The translations under genes were made by a program, and so were the position numbers. DNA of 64,000 nt, taken from contig JBOHFX010000091.1 of NCBI GenBank assembly GCA_050699875.1, positions 1-64,000 on the forward strand, in the 5' to 3' direction. The notes under the pieces were generated by a model. That model saw only the letters and a program-made list of their open reading frames with translations. It was not told where the DNA came from and ran no database searches. Shown in pieces: positions 45,662 to 54,439 of this stretch; the first letter of the stretch is position 1, and each line of letters starts with the position of its first letter. This DNA is from GCA-003244245 sp050699875. GTDB lineage: Bacteria; Actinomycetota; Actinomycetes; Mycobacteriales; Pseudonocardiaceae.

Positions 45662-46252
45662 ATGGATATCGAGTCAATCGCTGAGGATTCGCGGTCCCAG
45701 CGTGAGCGGATGCTCGCCGGTGACCTCTACATCGCCAACGATCCTGCACTGGCGGCGGACAGCCTGCGCGCATTGACGCTGACCGCCCAGTACAACGCCT
45801 GTGCCGCGGACAACGCTCAGCAGCGCCGCCGGTTGCTCACTGAGCTGCTGGGGTCGGTGGGGCCCGATACCGAAATCCGGCCCCCGCTGTACTGCGACTA
45901 TGGCTACCAGATCTGCATTGGCTCGCGGACGTTCGTCAATTTCGGGCTGATGGCATTGGACGTCGCCAAGATCACCATTGGGGACGACGTGCAGATCGGC
46001 CCGAACGTGCAGCTGCTCACCCCCACTCACCCGATCGAGGCGGGTCCCCGCCGCGCCAAGTGGGAGGCTGCCCGGCCCATCACCATCGGGGATAACGTCT
46101 GGCTCGGCGGAGGGGTCATCGTCCTACCCGGAATCACGATCCGAGAGAACAGCGTTGTCGGCGCCGGGACAGTGGTGACCACAGACCTCCCAGCCAACGT
46201 CGTCGCAGTGGGCAATCCGGCCCGCGTCGTTCGCCATATCGGCACCGGCTAG
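45662..46252 (+). CDS. Maltose/galactoside O-acetyltransferase-like protein
   Basis: The 196-residue protein has the N-terminal Mac domain (SQRERMLAGDLYIANDPAL) and a left-handed beta-helix of hexapeptide repeats (ITIGDDVQIGPNVQLLTPTH, ITIGDNVWLGGGVIVLPGIT), ending VAVGNPARVVRHI. The catalytic His is in LLTPTHPIE. It O-acetylates a sugar; the acceptor is unknown. It is divergent from the GNAT gene. Confidence 0.92.
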   Translation: MDIESIAEDSRSQRERMLAGDLYIANDPALAADSLRALTLTAQYNACAADNAQQRRRLLTELLGSVGPDTEIRPPLYCDYGYQICIGSRTFVNFGLMALDVAKITIGDDVQIGPNVQLLTPTHPIEAGPRRAKWEAARPITIGDNVWLGGGVIVLPGITIRENSVVGAGTVVTTDLPANVVAVGNPARVVRHIGTG

Positions 46253-46531
46253 CTGGAGCGCAACGCGGGTGGCGCCGCGCAATCTCGAATGCGGGCCATG
46301 GACATTGCCTCTGAGGTTTTCAGCTATGGCTCGCCTGACAGCATGACGCTTGGCTGGTGGCATGACATCCAACACCGACGGCCACGAGATCGCGTTGACT
46401 GGTTGGAAGAGCCAAGCTACCGGCAGCGCATGATGCTCGAAGCGATGCGCGTGACCATCCTGGTGGCGCCACGCTGGCCGCGGGCCGGACCGGATCGCCG
46501 ATCTTGCCAAGGTGCGTGAACGTTTCGAAGC

Positions 46532-47563
46532 TCAGACCAGCCAGATGACAAGCTGGGCGCAGGGACGGGGGTCGCCGGTGAGTTCGATCGGCTGGCGGAG
46601 GTACCGGGCGCCGTCCTTCATCACGATTGACGGCTCGGCCGTGAGAGTGAGCTGGACCTGGTAGTCCGGCGGGGCGAACAGAGCGATGTTCGGAGCAGAT
46701 AATGCATGGGAACCCGACAACGGGAAATTGACAAATTGATCTTGTTCAAGCGGGCCGAAATCGAAGGTGTAAACGTTCGGGCCGTGGATATCGACGGGCT
46801 GCGAGGGATAGGCGTAATCGCCCGCGTTGCTGCCCGGTAAGTCAGCGTATCCGGGATGGTCGGAGAATGCCGCCTTCTTTCCGGCACGAAGGTGCTCGCC
46901 CTGACTGGTCCAACCCGGTAGTGCAGTGCACGGCTGTCCCGGTGGGGGGGTCAATCGAGGAGTCGGAGCGGGCGCTCCGGGCTGCGCCGGACTACACGAG
47001 CCGGTCCCGACACCAACAGGGATTATCCGGCCCCTCCGGGAGTCGGCGACGACCCAGGACGTCTGTGTCGGCGGGGTCTGCTGGCACACCATGGCCGGCG
47101 CGTTCGATGTCGGGGAGTGGGCTGGTCCGCTGCAGCTTGACCCGCCGGAGCTCACCGCGATGCCTCTCTCGACCTCAACGATGACCGACTGTGTCGGCGG
47201 ACTCTCCGCACACACATTGCCTGTGGTTGTGGGCGTCTGAGCCGCGGGCGGGGCCGGATCAGTGCAACCGGGTGGGGTTACCACGGTGGGCGCACTGTCG
47301 GCAGGCGGCACTGGCTCGCACGTTTCCCCAGTTCCGCTGGACACGCTTCCGGGTCCAGTTACGACGGCCGGTGGGGCCGGCACGGTTTGGCCGATCTCTG
47401 GTGGAGCCACCTCGGTCGTGATCGGAGAATCATCCGTGGCTGCAGCCTGGAGCTGGGTCTCTGTTGAACCAGCTGGATACATTCCCCAGACAGCGACCGC
47501 GCCAATGACAAGGAGTGCCGCGAACAGGATGGAAACGATCGTGACTGGCCTTTTCTGGTTCAT
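46532..47563 (-). CDS. Exported or anchored Pro/Cys-repeat protein of unknown function
   Basis: The 343-residue protein begins MNQKRPVTIVSILFAALLVI, an N-terminal signal or anchor helix, then has a low-complexity Pro/Thr/Ser region (about 45-225). In it two clear repeats occur: VCAESPPTQ...RG...GGSSCS and VCQQTPPTQ...RG...GTGSCS, with a weaker first copy (TCEPVPP...PPGC). Each holds two Cys, which outside the cell could form one disulphide per repeat. The C-terminal 120 residues look like a compact beta-rich domain (PNVYTFDFGPLEQ, YQVQLTLTAEPS, YLRQPIELTGDP). No known family recognised. It lies beside the type VII secretion locus on the eccE strand. Confidence 0.75.
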   Translation of the reverse strand: MNQKRPVTIVSILFAALLVIGAVAVWGMYPAGSTETQLQAAATDDSPITTEVAPPEIGQTVPAPPAVVTGPGSVSSGTGETCEPVPPADSAPTVVTPPGCTDPAPPAAQTPTTTGNVCAESPPTQSVIVEVERGIAVSSGGSSCSGPAHSPTSNAPAMVCQQTPPTQTSWVVADSRRGRIIPVGVGTGSCSPAQPGAPAPTPRLTPPPGQPCTALPGWTSQGEHLRAGKKAAFSDHPGYADLPGSNAGDYAYPSQPVDIHGPNVYTFDFGPLEQDQFVNFPLSGSHALSAPNIALFAPPDYQVQLTLTAEPSIVMKDGARYLRQPIELTGDPRPCAQLVIWLV

Positions 47564-47738
47564 ACAGGCTTCCTATTCGCTGGCGGCAAGCAGGCCGAGC
47601 GGGGCGAACCCACGAGTCCCGCTACGCAGGCACACACCAATCTGGCGACGACATTGCTCCTGCGAGGTAGCAAAACGAAGTCCAACGGCTGATGGAAAGT
47701 CAACGAAGAACACCACGAGGGACAGCTATATGTCGTGG

Positions 47739-48458
47739 TCAGTCTCCCCGGCGCACCGGACCCAGGATCTCCCGCTCCGCGGGAGTGGTGATCAGCCGCA
47801 AAGGCAGCCACAGGTCCGGACCCAACGCCACCACTCCGTCGTCGGTCAGCAGGGCCAGCTGGTTGGCCATCGGTGCAGGCAGCCGCCACATCATGGCGGC
47901 CAGCTTCGCCTGGCTGGCCGAAAGCCGCTGGAGTAGCACCAGGTCGGCGTTGTTCGCGGTGCTCTCTGCCTGCGGGTGCAGGTAGGGCAACACGTACAGG
48001 GTCGTTTGCCACGCTGAGCGCGGAGGGAACAGTTCCTGTGGTACCGCTCCGCCGTCGTGCACGACCACCAGCGGCGCGTCCTCCGAGGCCCGTGGCAGCT
48101 CGACCGGTGCGAGCCGGCGCACCTGCATCAGCGGAGCGGGAGAGCCGTCGGGACCCTCGCCGGCGGCTCGGGTGAGCATGTGCCAGGCTGCCGGCCGGCC
48201 GGTGGCGACGACCACCCAGGCGCCGGTGGCCATCGAGCGCAGGGCGACCTGCCGGGCTAGGTAGAGCCCGCCGACCAGGACCAGCCGGGTTGGTTGCGGA
48301 CGTAGCACGGACACACTCAGGGCTTCGTCGTGCGGACCGCAACCCAGGACCATCCCCCCGCGGTCCCCTGACGGGCTGACCACGTCGAGCAGGCCGGGCG
48401 TGACGAGGAACTCCGGCGCCACCGACCTGGCTCCCGCGTGGTGAACCAGTGTCCTCAT
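47739..48458 (-). CDS. Unknown protein linked to the type VII secretion locus
   Basis: The 239-residue protein from ATG 48458 overlaps the eccE stop (ATGA), so it is coupled to eccE. It has no membrane segment or signal peptide; two alpha/beta stretches (LVLVGGLYLARQVALRSMA, ATGRPAAWHML) recall a nucleotide- or FHA-type fold without a usable motif. The coupling points to a cytoplasmic accessory role in secretion. No function can be assigned. Confidence 0.75.
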   Translation of the reverse strand: MRTLVHHAGARSVAPEFLVTPGLLDVVSPSGDRGGMVLGCGPHDEALSVSVLRPQPTRLVLVGGLYLARQVALRSMATGAWVVVATGRPAAWHMLTRAAGEGPDGSPAPLMQVRRLAPVELPRASEDAPLVVVHDGGAVPQELFPPRSAWQTTLYVLPYLHPQAESTANNADLVLLQRLSASQAKLAAMMWRLPAPMANQLALLTDDGVVALGPDLWLPLRLITTPAEREILGPVRRGD

Positions 48459-49690
48459 CCGGGAACGCCGAACGGTAGCGTCGCCGCCAACCCCGCAACC
48501 TGCCGCCCACACAGCGGGCTGAGTGCCAGGCCGAGACGTTGCGAAACGGCCTGCAGCCGACCGTCGGCCGCCTCGAGTTCCGCTGGGTCGCGGGCGCTGA
48601 CTCGAACCAGACCGCGCAGCCCGACCTCGGCGTCGTCTTCCCCTGGTGACAGCGACAGCGAGACGGCTGTGGACAGCGCCCGCACTCCCGTCAACGCGTT
48701 GAGATTGTGCGCCGCATTGCTAGGCCCCCAGCCGGTGATCGCGTAGCTGGCATGCCCGACCCCGGCGGCGGTGACCGCCGTCCATCCTTCATGCAGCGTC
48801 ACCGGTTGCCCGGTACCGGCCACCGCGGACAGCTCGGCGGCCGAGATGCCGGCGCGTAACAGTTGATCGGCATTCACCGGTCGGGTCGCCACACCACGGG
48901 ATTCCAGCGCGCCGCGCACCCGGGACAGCGCACCGATCAGTGCCCGGTGGCAGCCCATCACCCCACCACCACGTTCGGCCACCGCGGTCGGGCAGCGGCG
49001 GGGATCCAAGCGCACCGCGATCCATGTGGTGCGGCGGGCGGCCGCCGGTAGCGGGCCGAGAACCTCCAGGTACGAGCGCAGCGCCGGGGACGACGACGGC
49101 AGAGCTGCGCTGCCCGGGTAGCAGTGCCAGATCACCTGGATCGCGTCCAGCACTACGCCGCGGTCTTGCAGGCAGGGTGCCAGCGTGCCGAGCGGCAGGC
49201 CGGCGGCCCCGCCGACCGGTGTGATCATCGATGGTGAAGCGACCACCTCCAGCACGGCGGTCCAGGTTCCCTGGTGCCACGCCAGGCCCAGCGGCTCGCG
49301 CTGGTGGTCGGTGCCGTGAGCGATGATCAGATCCGGCAGGATCAGACGAAGCAGGGCGACTCGTGGATCGTCGGAGCCCCCCGTCGGCTGCAGCGAGACG
49401 GCAGCCGCCGGGTCCGGACTGGTGACGCTACGGTCGCGGCAGCGCGCCAGGTACCCGACGGCGAGCTGGACCCACCGCACCAACCAGCGACCGCGCCAGC
49501 GGACCAGCCCCAACGGCACCGTGGTCAGCAGCACCCCCAGCGCTGCCCACCACAGGGCGGTGTCCGCGGCGAGTAACGCCAGACCGAGCGCCAGCCCGAT
49601 CTCCAACACCACCAGGTTGACCAGGGGTAGTGGACCCAGGCGCGAACCCGTCGAACGCAGCTGGGGTGGAGCCGATGCTGCGGTGGTCAT
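48455..49690 (-). CDS. eccE: Type VII secretion membrane protein EccE
   Basis: The 411-residue protein has two membrane helices near the N-terminus (VVLEIGLALGLALLAAD, ALWWAALGVLLTTVPLG) followed by a long cytoplasmic domain (QPTGGSDDPRVALL, HYR-less EccE core with LDPRRCPTAVAERGGGVMGC), the EccE layout. EccE is a peripheral part of the membrane channel. ATG 49690 is preferred; the frame upstream lies inside eccB antisense. M. tuberculosis ESX-4 lacks eccE, but many other actinobacterial ESX-4-like loci keep it. Confidence 0.85.
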   Translation of the reverse strand: MTTAASAPPQLRSTGSRLGPLPLVNLVVLEIGLALGLALLAADTALWWAALGVLLTTVPLGLVRWRGRWLVRWVQLAVGYLARCRDRSVTSPDPAAAVSLQPTGGSDDPRVALLRLILPDLIIAHGTDHQREPLGLAWHQGTWTAVLEVVASPSMITPVGGAAGLPLGTLAPCLQDRGVVLDAIQVIWHCYPGSAALPSSSPALRSYLEVLGPLPAAARRTTWIAVRLDPRRCPTAVAERGGGVMGCHRALIGALSRVRGALESRGVATRPVNADQLLRAGISAAELSAVAGTGQPVTLHEGWTAVTAAGVGHASYAITGWGPSNAAHNLNALTGVRALSTAVSLSLSPGEDDAEVGLRGLVRVSARDPAELEAADGRLQAVSQRLGLALSPLCGRQVAGLAATLPFGVPG

Positions 49691-49789
49691 ATCTGGCGCC
49701 TCCGCGGGCGTGGACGGACGGTGGTCCGCCGATGGCGCTTCGCTATCCTGCGGCACCGTACAGCCCCGGGAAGAGCGGCAGGCAACCCG

Positions 49790-51268
49790 ATGTCCACCAG
49801 CCCGACCACCAAGTCGCAGGTGCAGGCCTACCGCTTCGTGCTCCGCAGGATGCAGTCGGCGCTGGTCCGCAAGGACGCGGTGATGCTGCACGAGCCGATG
49901 CGCCACCATCTGCGGGCATCGGCGGTCGGTGCGATCGTGGGTATTCTGGGTTTGGCGGCCTTCTTCGTGGTGGGTCAGTTCCGGCCGGTCAGCGTGCTCA
50001 ATGCCAATGAGATCGTCATCGGCAGCCCGTCCCAAGCGATCTTTGTGGTGCAGGACAATCCGCGGCGGCTCATCCCGGTGGTCAATCTGACGTCAGCGCG
50101 CTTGCTATTGGCGGCAATCTCACCGGGCCGGGAGGCAGCGGAGGCCAAGACGGTCGAAGATTCCACATTGGCCGGCATTTCGCGCGGGCCAATGACCGGG
50201 CTTCCCGGGCTCCCGCCGCTGCCGGTACCGGAAAACCTGATCAGCGGAGTTTGGTCGGTATGTGACACCGGCACAATCCGGCCAGATTTGCCGAATGCCG
50301 CATCCCGGCCCCAGATTTCCACCACCGTCCTGGTCCAGGAGCAGGCGCCGGCGAGCCGCCCGCTAGGCGACGATCAGGCCCTGCTCGTGGCAGAGCAGAA
50401 CACGGGGATCACCTACCTGGTGTGGAACGGCAGCCGAGGGCGAGTAGACCTGCGCGACGACGCAGTGCGCAGCCACTACCGGCTGGGCAACGTTGTCCCG
50501 CGCAAGGTCAGCACCGGCCTGCTCAACGCAATCCCCGAGGGGCCCCCGCTCACCCTGCCGGCTATCCCGACCGGACCACCATTCCCGCAGCTTCCGGGTG
50601 TCCAGGTTGGTGACGTCGTGCGGGTGAAGGGTGTCCAGGACTCGTTCTTCTTGCTCCTGCCGCAAGGTGTCCAGCCAGTCGAACCGGCGGTGGCCGACCT
50701 GATCCGCTACCGCCGCAGCACGACCACCGATTTCGTCAACGTCACACCCGAAGCTATTTCCCGGGTGCCGGAAGCACCGATCGCTAGCCAGCTGAACCTG
50801 GCCGGCTTTCCGGCCCAGGTCCCGCAGATCGTCAAGGTCGCCGAAACGCCGGTTGCCTGCCTTACCTGGCAGGGTCCGGATCGACCTCCGGTGATCACTG
50901 TCAGTTCGGAGGAGCAGCTGTCCCTGGGCGCTGGCCAGAGCCCGGTTGAAGTGCCCCGCGCGGGCCTCGGCCAGACGGCAGACCTGGTTTTCCTGGAGCC
51001 GACCAAGGCTGCCCTGGTCCGCGGGGTGGTGCCCGGCCAGCGTCCCGACACCGGGGCCATCTGGTTGGTCACCGACCAGGGTTTCCGCTTCGGCGTGCCC
51101 TCGATGGAGGTCGCGGGTGCACTGGGGCTTGGTCAGGTCACCACGCCGGCGCCCGAGCCCATCCTGGACCTGCTGCCGATCGGGCCGACCCTGGAGCCCC
51201 AGCGGGCCTTGGAACTGTTCAATCCGGCGCTGGCCCGAGAGCAGGCCGAGCAACGCCCCGGCGGTTGA
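49790..51268 (+). CDS. eccB: Type VII secretion protein EccB
   Basis: The 492-residue protein starts with the conserved STKSQVQAYRF-like N-terminus (TTKSQVQAYRFVLRRMQSAL), one membrane helix (about residues 45-67) and a large extracytoplasmic domain with the EccB repeats (ALLVAEQNTGITYLVWNGSR, AIWLVTDQGFRFGVPS). It ends in an EQRPGG tail. It is divergent from eccE, with 99 bp between them that should hold both promoters. Confidence 0.93.
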   Translation: MSTSPTTKSQVQAYRFVLRRMQSALVRKDAVMLHEPMRHHLRASAVGAIVGILGLAAFFVVGQFRPVSVLNANEIVIGSPSQAIFVVQDNPRRLIPVVNLTSARLLLAAISPGREAAEAKTVEDSTLAGISRGPMTGLPGLPPLPVPENLISGVWSVCDTGTIRPDLPNAASRPQISTTVLVQEQAPASRPLGDDQALLVAEQNTGITYLVWNGSRGRVDLRDDAVRSHYRLGNVVPRKVSTGLLNAIPEGPPLTLPAIPTGPPFPQLPGVQVGDVVRVKGVQDSFFLLLPQGVQPVEPAVADLIRYRRSTTTDFVNVTPEAISRVPEAPIASQLNLAGFPAQVPQIVKVAETPVACLTWQGPDRPPVITVSSEEQLSLGAGQSPVEVPRAGLGQTADLVFLEPTKAALVRGVVPGQRPDTGAIWLVTDQGFRFGVPSMEVAGALGLGQVTTPAPEPILDLLPIGPTLEPQRALELFNPALAREQAEQRPGG

Positions 51269-51333
51269 GCCACGGCATGCGCCCTGGCGGAGCAAGCTTC
51301 GACCGCGCCTCTTCCCTCGACCAGCGGTGTACC

Positions 51334-51621
51334 ATGACGACCATGAGTACACATAGCCTTCGCGACCTGCGCAACAATCTCGGCGCTGTGGTGCGCGAGG
51401 TTGCCTACACCGGTCACGAGGCGGTCATCACCGACAACGGCCGGGACGTCGCTGTCATTATCAGCTTGGACGATTACGAGCGGCTACACGAGCACGCCGA
51501 TATCGCCGACGCCCTGCGTCTACGGAACCTGCGCGCCACCGGCTACGCCACAATTTCGCTGGACGACATGCTCGCCACGCTGGGCGTATCTATCGAGGAT
51601 TTCGCAGAGCAGGCAGTGTGA
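51334..51621 (+). CDS. Phd/YefM-type antitoxin
   Basis: The 95-residue protein from ATG 51334 (or ATG 51343) has the Phd/YefM fold: STHSLRDLRNNLGAVVREV, ITDNGRDVAVIISLDDYERL and an acidic C-terminus. It neutralises the RelE-like toxin encoded next and probably represses the pair. Its TGA overlaps the toxin GTG (GTGA). Confidence 0.9.
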   Translation: MTTMSTHSLRDLRNNLGAVVREVAYTGHEAVITDNGRDVAVIISLDDYERLHEHADIADALRLRNLRATGYATISLDDMLATLGVSIEDFAEQAV

Positions 51622-51869
51622 ACATCGCGTTTCATCCCGACGTCTACAAGCAGCTCCAGCAACTGCCTCGCCAGATGTTCTCAGCAGCGCTACACGCAAT
51701 CATTGCCCTCACACACAACCCGCGACCGATCGGTGTCAAGAAGCTGGTCGGTAGTCGCAGCGACTGGCGCATACGCCTCGGCGAATACCGAATCATCTAT
51801 GAGATCGACGATACCGCCGAGACAATAACGGTGCTGCAGGTTGAACACCGGCGGGATGCGTACCGCTGA
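51618..51869 (+). CDS. RelE/ParE-family toxin
   Basis: The 83-residue protein has the RelE pattern: MNIAFHPDVYKQLQQLP, a middle SRSDWRIRLGEYRIIYEID and VLQVEHRRDAY. The Arg residues of the beta-sheet and terminal HRRD-Y are those used by mRNA-cleaving RelE toxins. It is coupled to its antitoxin and sits between eccB and mycP. Confidence 0.9.
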   Translation: MNIAFHPDVYKQLQQLPRQMFSAALHAIIALTHNPRPIGVKKLVGSRSDWRIRLGEYRIIYEIDDTAETITVLQVEHRRDAYR

Positions 51870-51998
51870 TCGCAGACGATCCCGGCCGCCGACAAGCCTC
51901 CTGAGAGGTGCGGGGAGGTTGACGACAACCGCTCTTCTGCGCACACTGTACCCAGTAGCGTATTAGCGTACGACGTACTCAGTCAGGAGGCGGCAACG

Positions 51999-52850
51999 GT
52001 GCTGATCTTGGTGACCGGAGCGACCGGGACCGTCGGGAGCAGTCTTGTCCGGCAGCTTGTGAGCGCGGGGCACCGGGTTCGAGCACTGACCCGCAACCCT
52101 GGATCGGAGGCGGCGGCGAGGCTGCCGAAGCATGTCGAGATCGTCCAAGGCGACTTCAGCACGCCGGAGACCCTCGTTCCCGCCTTGTGCGGGGTCGAGC
52201 GGATGCATCTGGTCGCAATCGACGGGTACGGCCCGTTGACCACCGGTCCGCAGATCCTCGAGCTTGCGAAGCGGGCCGGTGTGCGTCGGATCACGCACTT
52301 GGGTCACCACGATCCGAGCAGGGCCGACGACGATCCGTTGGAGGCCGACCACCGCGCCGTGCAGAAGGCCATCGAGAACTCCGGCCTGGAGTGGACTCAC
52401 GTGTTCCCGGGTGAGTTCATGGCCAACACCTGGGAGTGGGCCGAGTCCATCAAGACCGAGGGTGTCGTGCGTGCGCCGTTCGGCGGTTGGAACAGCGCGA
52501 TGGTCCACGAGGCCGACGTCGCCGCCGTAATCATGGCCGCGCTGCTGGAGGACAACCACGTGGGCAAGACGTACTGGCCGACCGGTCCGGAGCCGGTGAA
52601 ACGTCGCGACGCGGTACGGATGATCGGCGAGGCCATCGGCCGGAAGATCCAATTCATCGAGCTAACTCCTGCACAAGCCCGCGAACACTGGAAGGACAGC
52701 TACCCCGAGCAAGTTATCGAGTGGTTCTTGGAGATGGGGCAGTATCTCGACGGCAACGCCCCGGTCCTGCCGGACCTCGAGCAGGTCACCGGCAAGCGAG
52801 GACGCACCTTCGCGCAGTGGGCCATCGACCATGCCGACGACTTCCGCTGA
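51999..52850 (+). CDS. NmrA-like NAD(P)-binding protein
   Basis: The 283-residue protein begins MLILVTGATGTVGSSLVRQL (Rossmann GxxGxxG), has a PGEFMANTWEW segment and no classical SDR Tyr-x3-Lys motif, as in the NmrA/YtfG atypical short-chain dehydrogenases. It may act as a redox sensor or quinone/flavin reductase. AGGAGG lies eight bases before GTG 51999. The upstream GTACGACGTAC palindrome at about 51968-51978 could be an operator. Confidence 0.88.
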   Translation: MLILVTGATGTVGSSLVRQLVSAGHRVRALTRNPGSEAAARLPKHVEIVQGDFSTPETLVPALCGVERMHLVAIDGYGPLTTGPQILELAKRAGVRRITHLGHHDPSRADDDPLEADHRAVQKAIENSGLEWTHVFPGEFMANTWEWAESIKTEGVVRAPFGGWNSAMVHEADVAAVIMAALLEDNHVGKTYWPTGPEPVKRRDAVRMIGEAIGRKIQFIELTPAQAREHWKDSYPEQVIEWFLEMGQYLDGNAPVLPDLEQVTGKRGRTFAQWAIDHADDFR

Positions 52851-52875
52851 CCCCCAATAACCCCGGTGACTGAGC

Positions 52876-53037
52876 ATGACGATCCTGGTGACTGGCGCGA
52901 CTGGGCATGTCGGCCGGCACATCGTGGAGCAGCTGGCAGCGCGTGGTGTGGCGGTGCGGGCGCTCACGCGTGCTCGCCACACCGCTGACCTACCCGAAAC
53001 CCCGCTCAGCCCCGCTGGACGCGGTGGTGCCGTTTGA
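52876..53037 (+). pseudogene. Truncated second NmrA-like gene
   Basis: The frame MTILVTGATGHVGRHIVEQL continues to R-A-L-T-R-A-R-H-T-A-D-L-P and then loses similarity; a stop follows at 53035. Only the first Rossmann beta-alpha-beta (53 residues) of an NmrA-like protein remains. Its end overlaps the 3' end of the convergent mycP gene, so the missing part was probably lost where this DNA joins the secretion locus. Confidence 0.75.
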
Positions 53038-54439
53038 TGGTGTGGACGATCAGTAGGGTGAGTCCTAAGAGAGTGATAGCGGCGGCGGAGCCGGCGAGAG
53101 CGATGGTGCGCGGCAGCGTGTCGTCCGGCGGTGACGGTCCGAGACCATCCAAAGTGGTCGGACGCGGCGGCTCGGGATGGGGACCTTGCTCCTCGGGCAG
53201 CACCGCAGTGAGCGCGGCGACCGGGTCGACCATTCCGTAGCCGAGTTCCTCGCTGCGCCCATCGTGGCCGGCGGTGTGCTGGGCGGTCTTTTGGATGCGC
53301 TGCATCACCTGGCGCGCGGTCAGGTGCCGGTACCGGTCCCTGACCAGCGCGGCGAGTCCAGCGACGTATGGCGTGGCGAAGCTGGTGCCGTCGAGCCCGC
53401 GCGCTACGCCCCGGGTGTCGACGAGTGCAGTGGTCAGCCCCGGTCGACCGGCCGCCAGGGATACCGCCCCGGTGCCCGGAGCGGCCACATCCACCCACGG
53501 TGCACGGATCGAGAAGTCCGCGGGCTCGTCATGGTCATCGGTCGCAGCGACGGTGAGCACGTCGTTGTCGAACCAGCCTGGCGACGAGATCGTGGTGACC
53601 GCTCCGGGGCTGTTCTGCTTGCAGGTGCTACTGGTGTTGGCGGCGGCGACCACCACGACTGCGTCGTGCTCCACCGCGTAGTGCACGGCGGCCTGCAGGT
53701 CTGGGGCGTTGACCTGGTCGGGCTCGGCGGGAAAGCAGGCGGCCTCCGAGATGTTGATCACCGTCGCGCCTAGCTGGACCGCGCGCATCACGGCCTGCGC
53801 CATGCTGACCGTGTCGCCGGCACCTGAACTGCGGGTCTCCTCGCGGGTGTCGAGGTGGCGCAGCGGTACCGAATAGAAGGTGCTGGCCTGGCGAATGGCC
53901 AGGATCTGCGCGTCAGGCGCTACTCCGACGAATCGAGTGGCTGGATCGGGCGCTGCGGCGATGAGGCCGGCTACCGCAGTGCCATGGCCGTCGCAGTCGA
54001 AAAGGCCGCTGCGATTCTCGATGTAATCGCCACCGTCGACCAACCTTCCGCGCAGTCTGGGATGCGGCTGAACGCCACTGTCGATCACGGCGATCCGCTG
54101 GTCGCGTCCGGTCGCGAACTCGTGGGCTTGCCGGATCCGCAGCCGCTGTTGCGCCGGCGGCTCGGCTTCCAGGTCCGGTGCGCCAGCTAGTGCCGGCTGC
54201 TGGCAGGGCGCCTGCTGCTCGACCGGGCCGGTCTGCCGGGTAGCCGTGTTGTTCACGGTGTAAGGCATGGCTTTCACGCTGCCGGGGGTTGGCACGGCGG
54301 CTGGATTCACGGGAGGTGGTATCCCTGGTGGTCGGCTGCCGGGCTGGGCGGCCACTGACCACCCCGGACCCACCAGGCACAGCAAAGCGGCCCCGACAGC
54401 CCCAGCCGCAGTGCGGCGACGACCGGCGAATGTCTTCAC
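53006..54439 (-). CDS. mycP: Mycosin, subtilisin-like protease of type VII secretion
   Basis: The 477-residue preprotein has a signal peptide (about 1-31), the subtilase triad Asp in IAVIDSGVQPHP, His in DGHGTAVAGL and Ser in GTSFATPYVAG, and a C-terminal membrane anchor (about 445-467) with a basic end. Mycosins stabilise the ESX membrane complex and cleave some substrates at the outer face. The ATG overlaps the eccD stop (ATGA), so eccD-mycP is a coupled pair. Confidence 0.95.
   Translation of the reverse strand: MKTFAGRRRTAAGAVGAALLCLVGPGWSVAAQPGSRPPGIPPPVNPAAVPTPGSVKAMPYTVNNTATRQTGPVEQQAPCQQPALAGAPDLEAEPPAQQRLRIRQAHEFATGRDQRIAVIDSGVQPHPRLRGRLVDGGDYIENRSGLFDCDGHGTAVAGLIAAAPDPATRFVGVAPDAQILAIRQASTFYSVPLRHLDTREETRSSGAGDTVSMAQAVMRAVQLGATVINISEAACFPAEPDQVNAPDLQAAVHYAVEHDAVVVVAAANTSSTCKQNSPGAVTTISSPGWFDNDVLTVAATDDHDEPADFSIRAPWVDVAAPGTGAVSLAAGRPGLTTALVDTRGVARGLDGTSFATPYVAGLAALVRDRYRHLTARQVMQRIQKTAQHTAGHDGRSEELGYGMVDPVAALTAVLPEEQGPHPEPPRPTTLDGLGPSPPDDTLPRTIALAGSAAAITLLGLTLLIVHTIKRHHRVQRG

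Noticed and set aside
46253..46531. Short plus-strand frame starting near 46289 (M-R-A-M-D-I-A-S-E-V-F)
   Set aside because: No ribosome site, no similarity and loss of plausible sequence after about 50 codons; possibly a gene remnant but not supportable.
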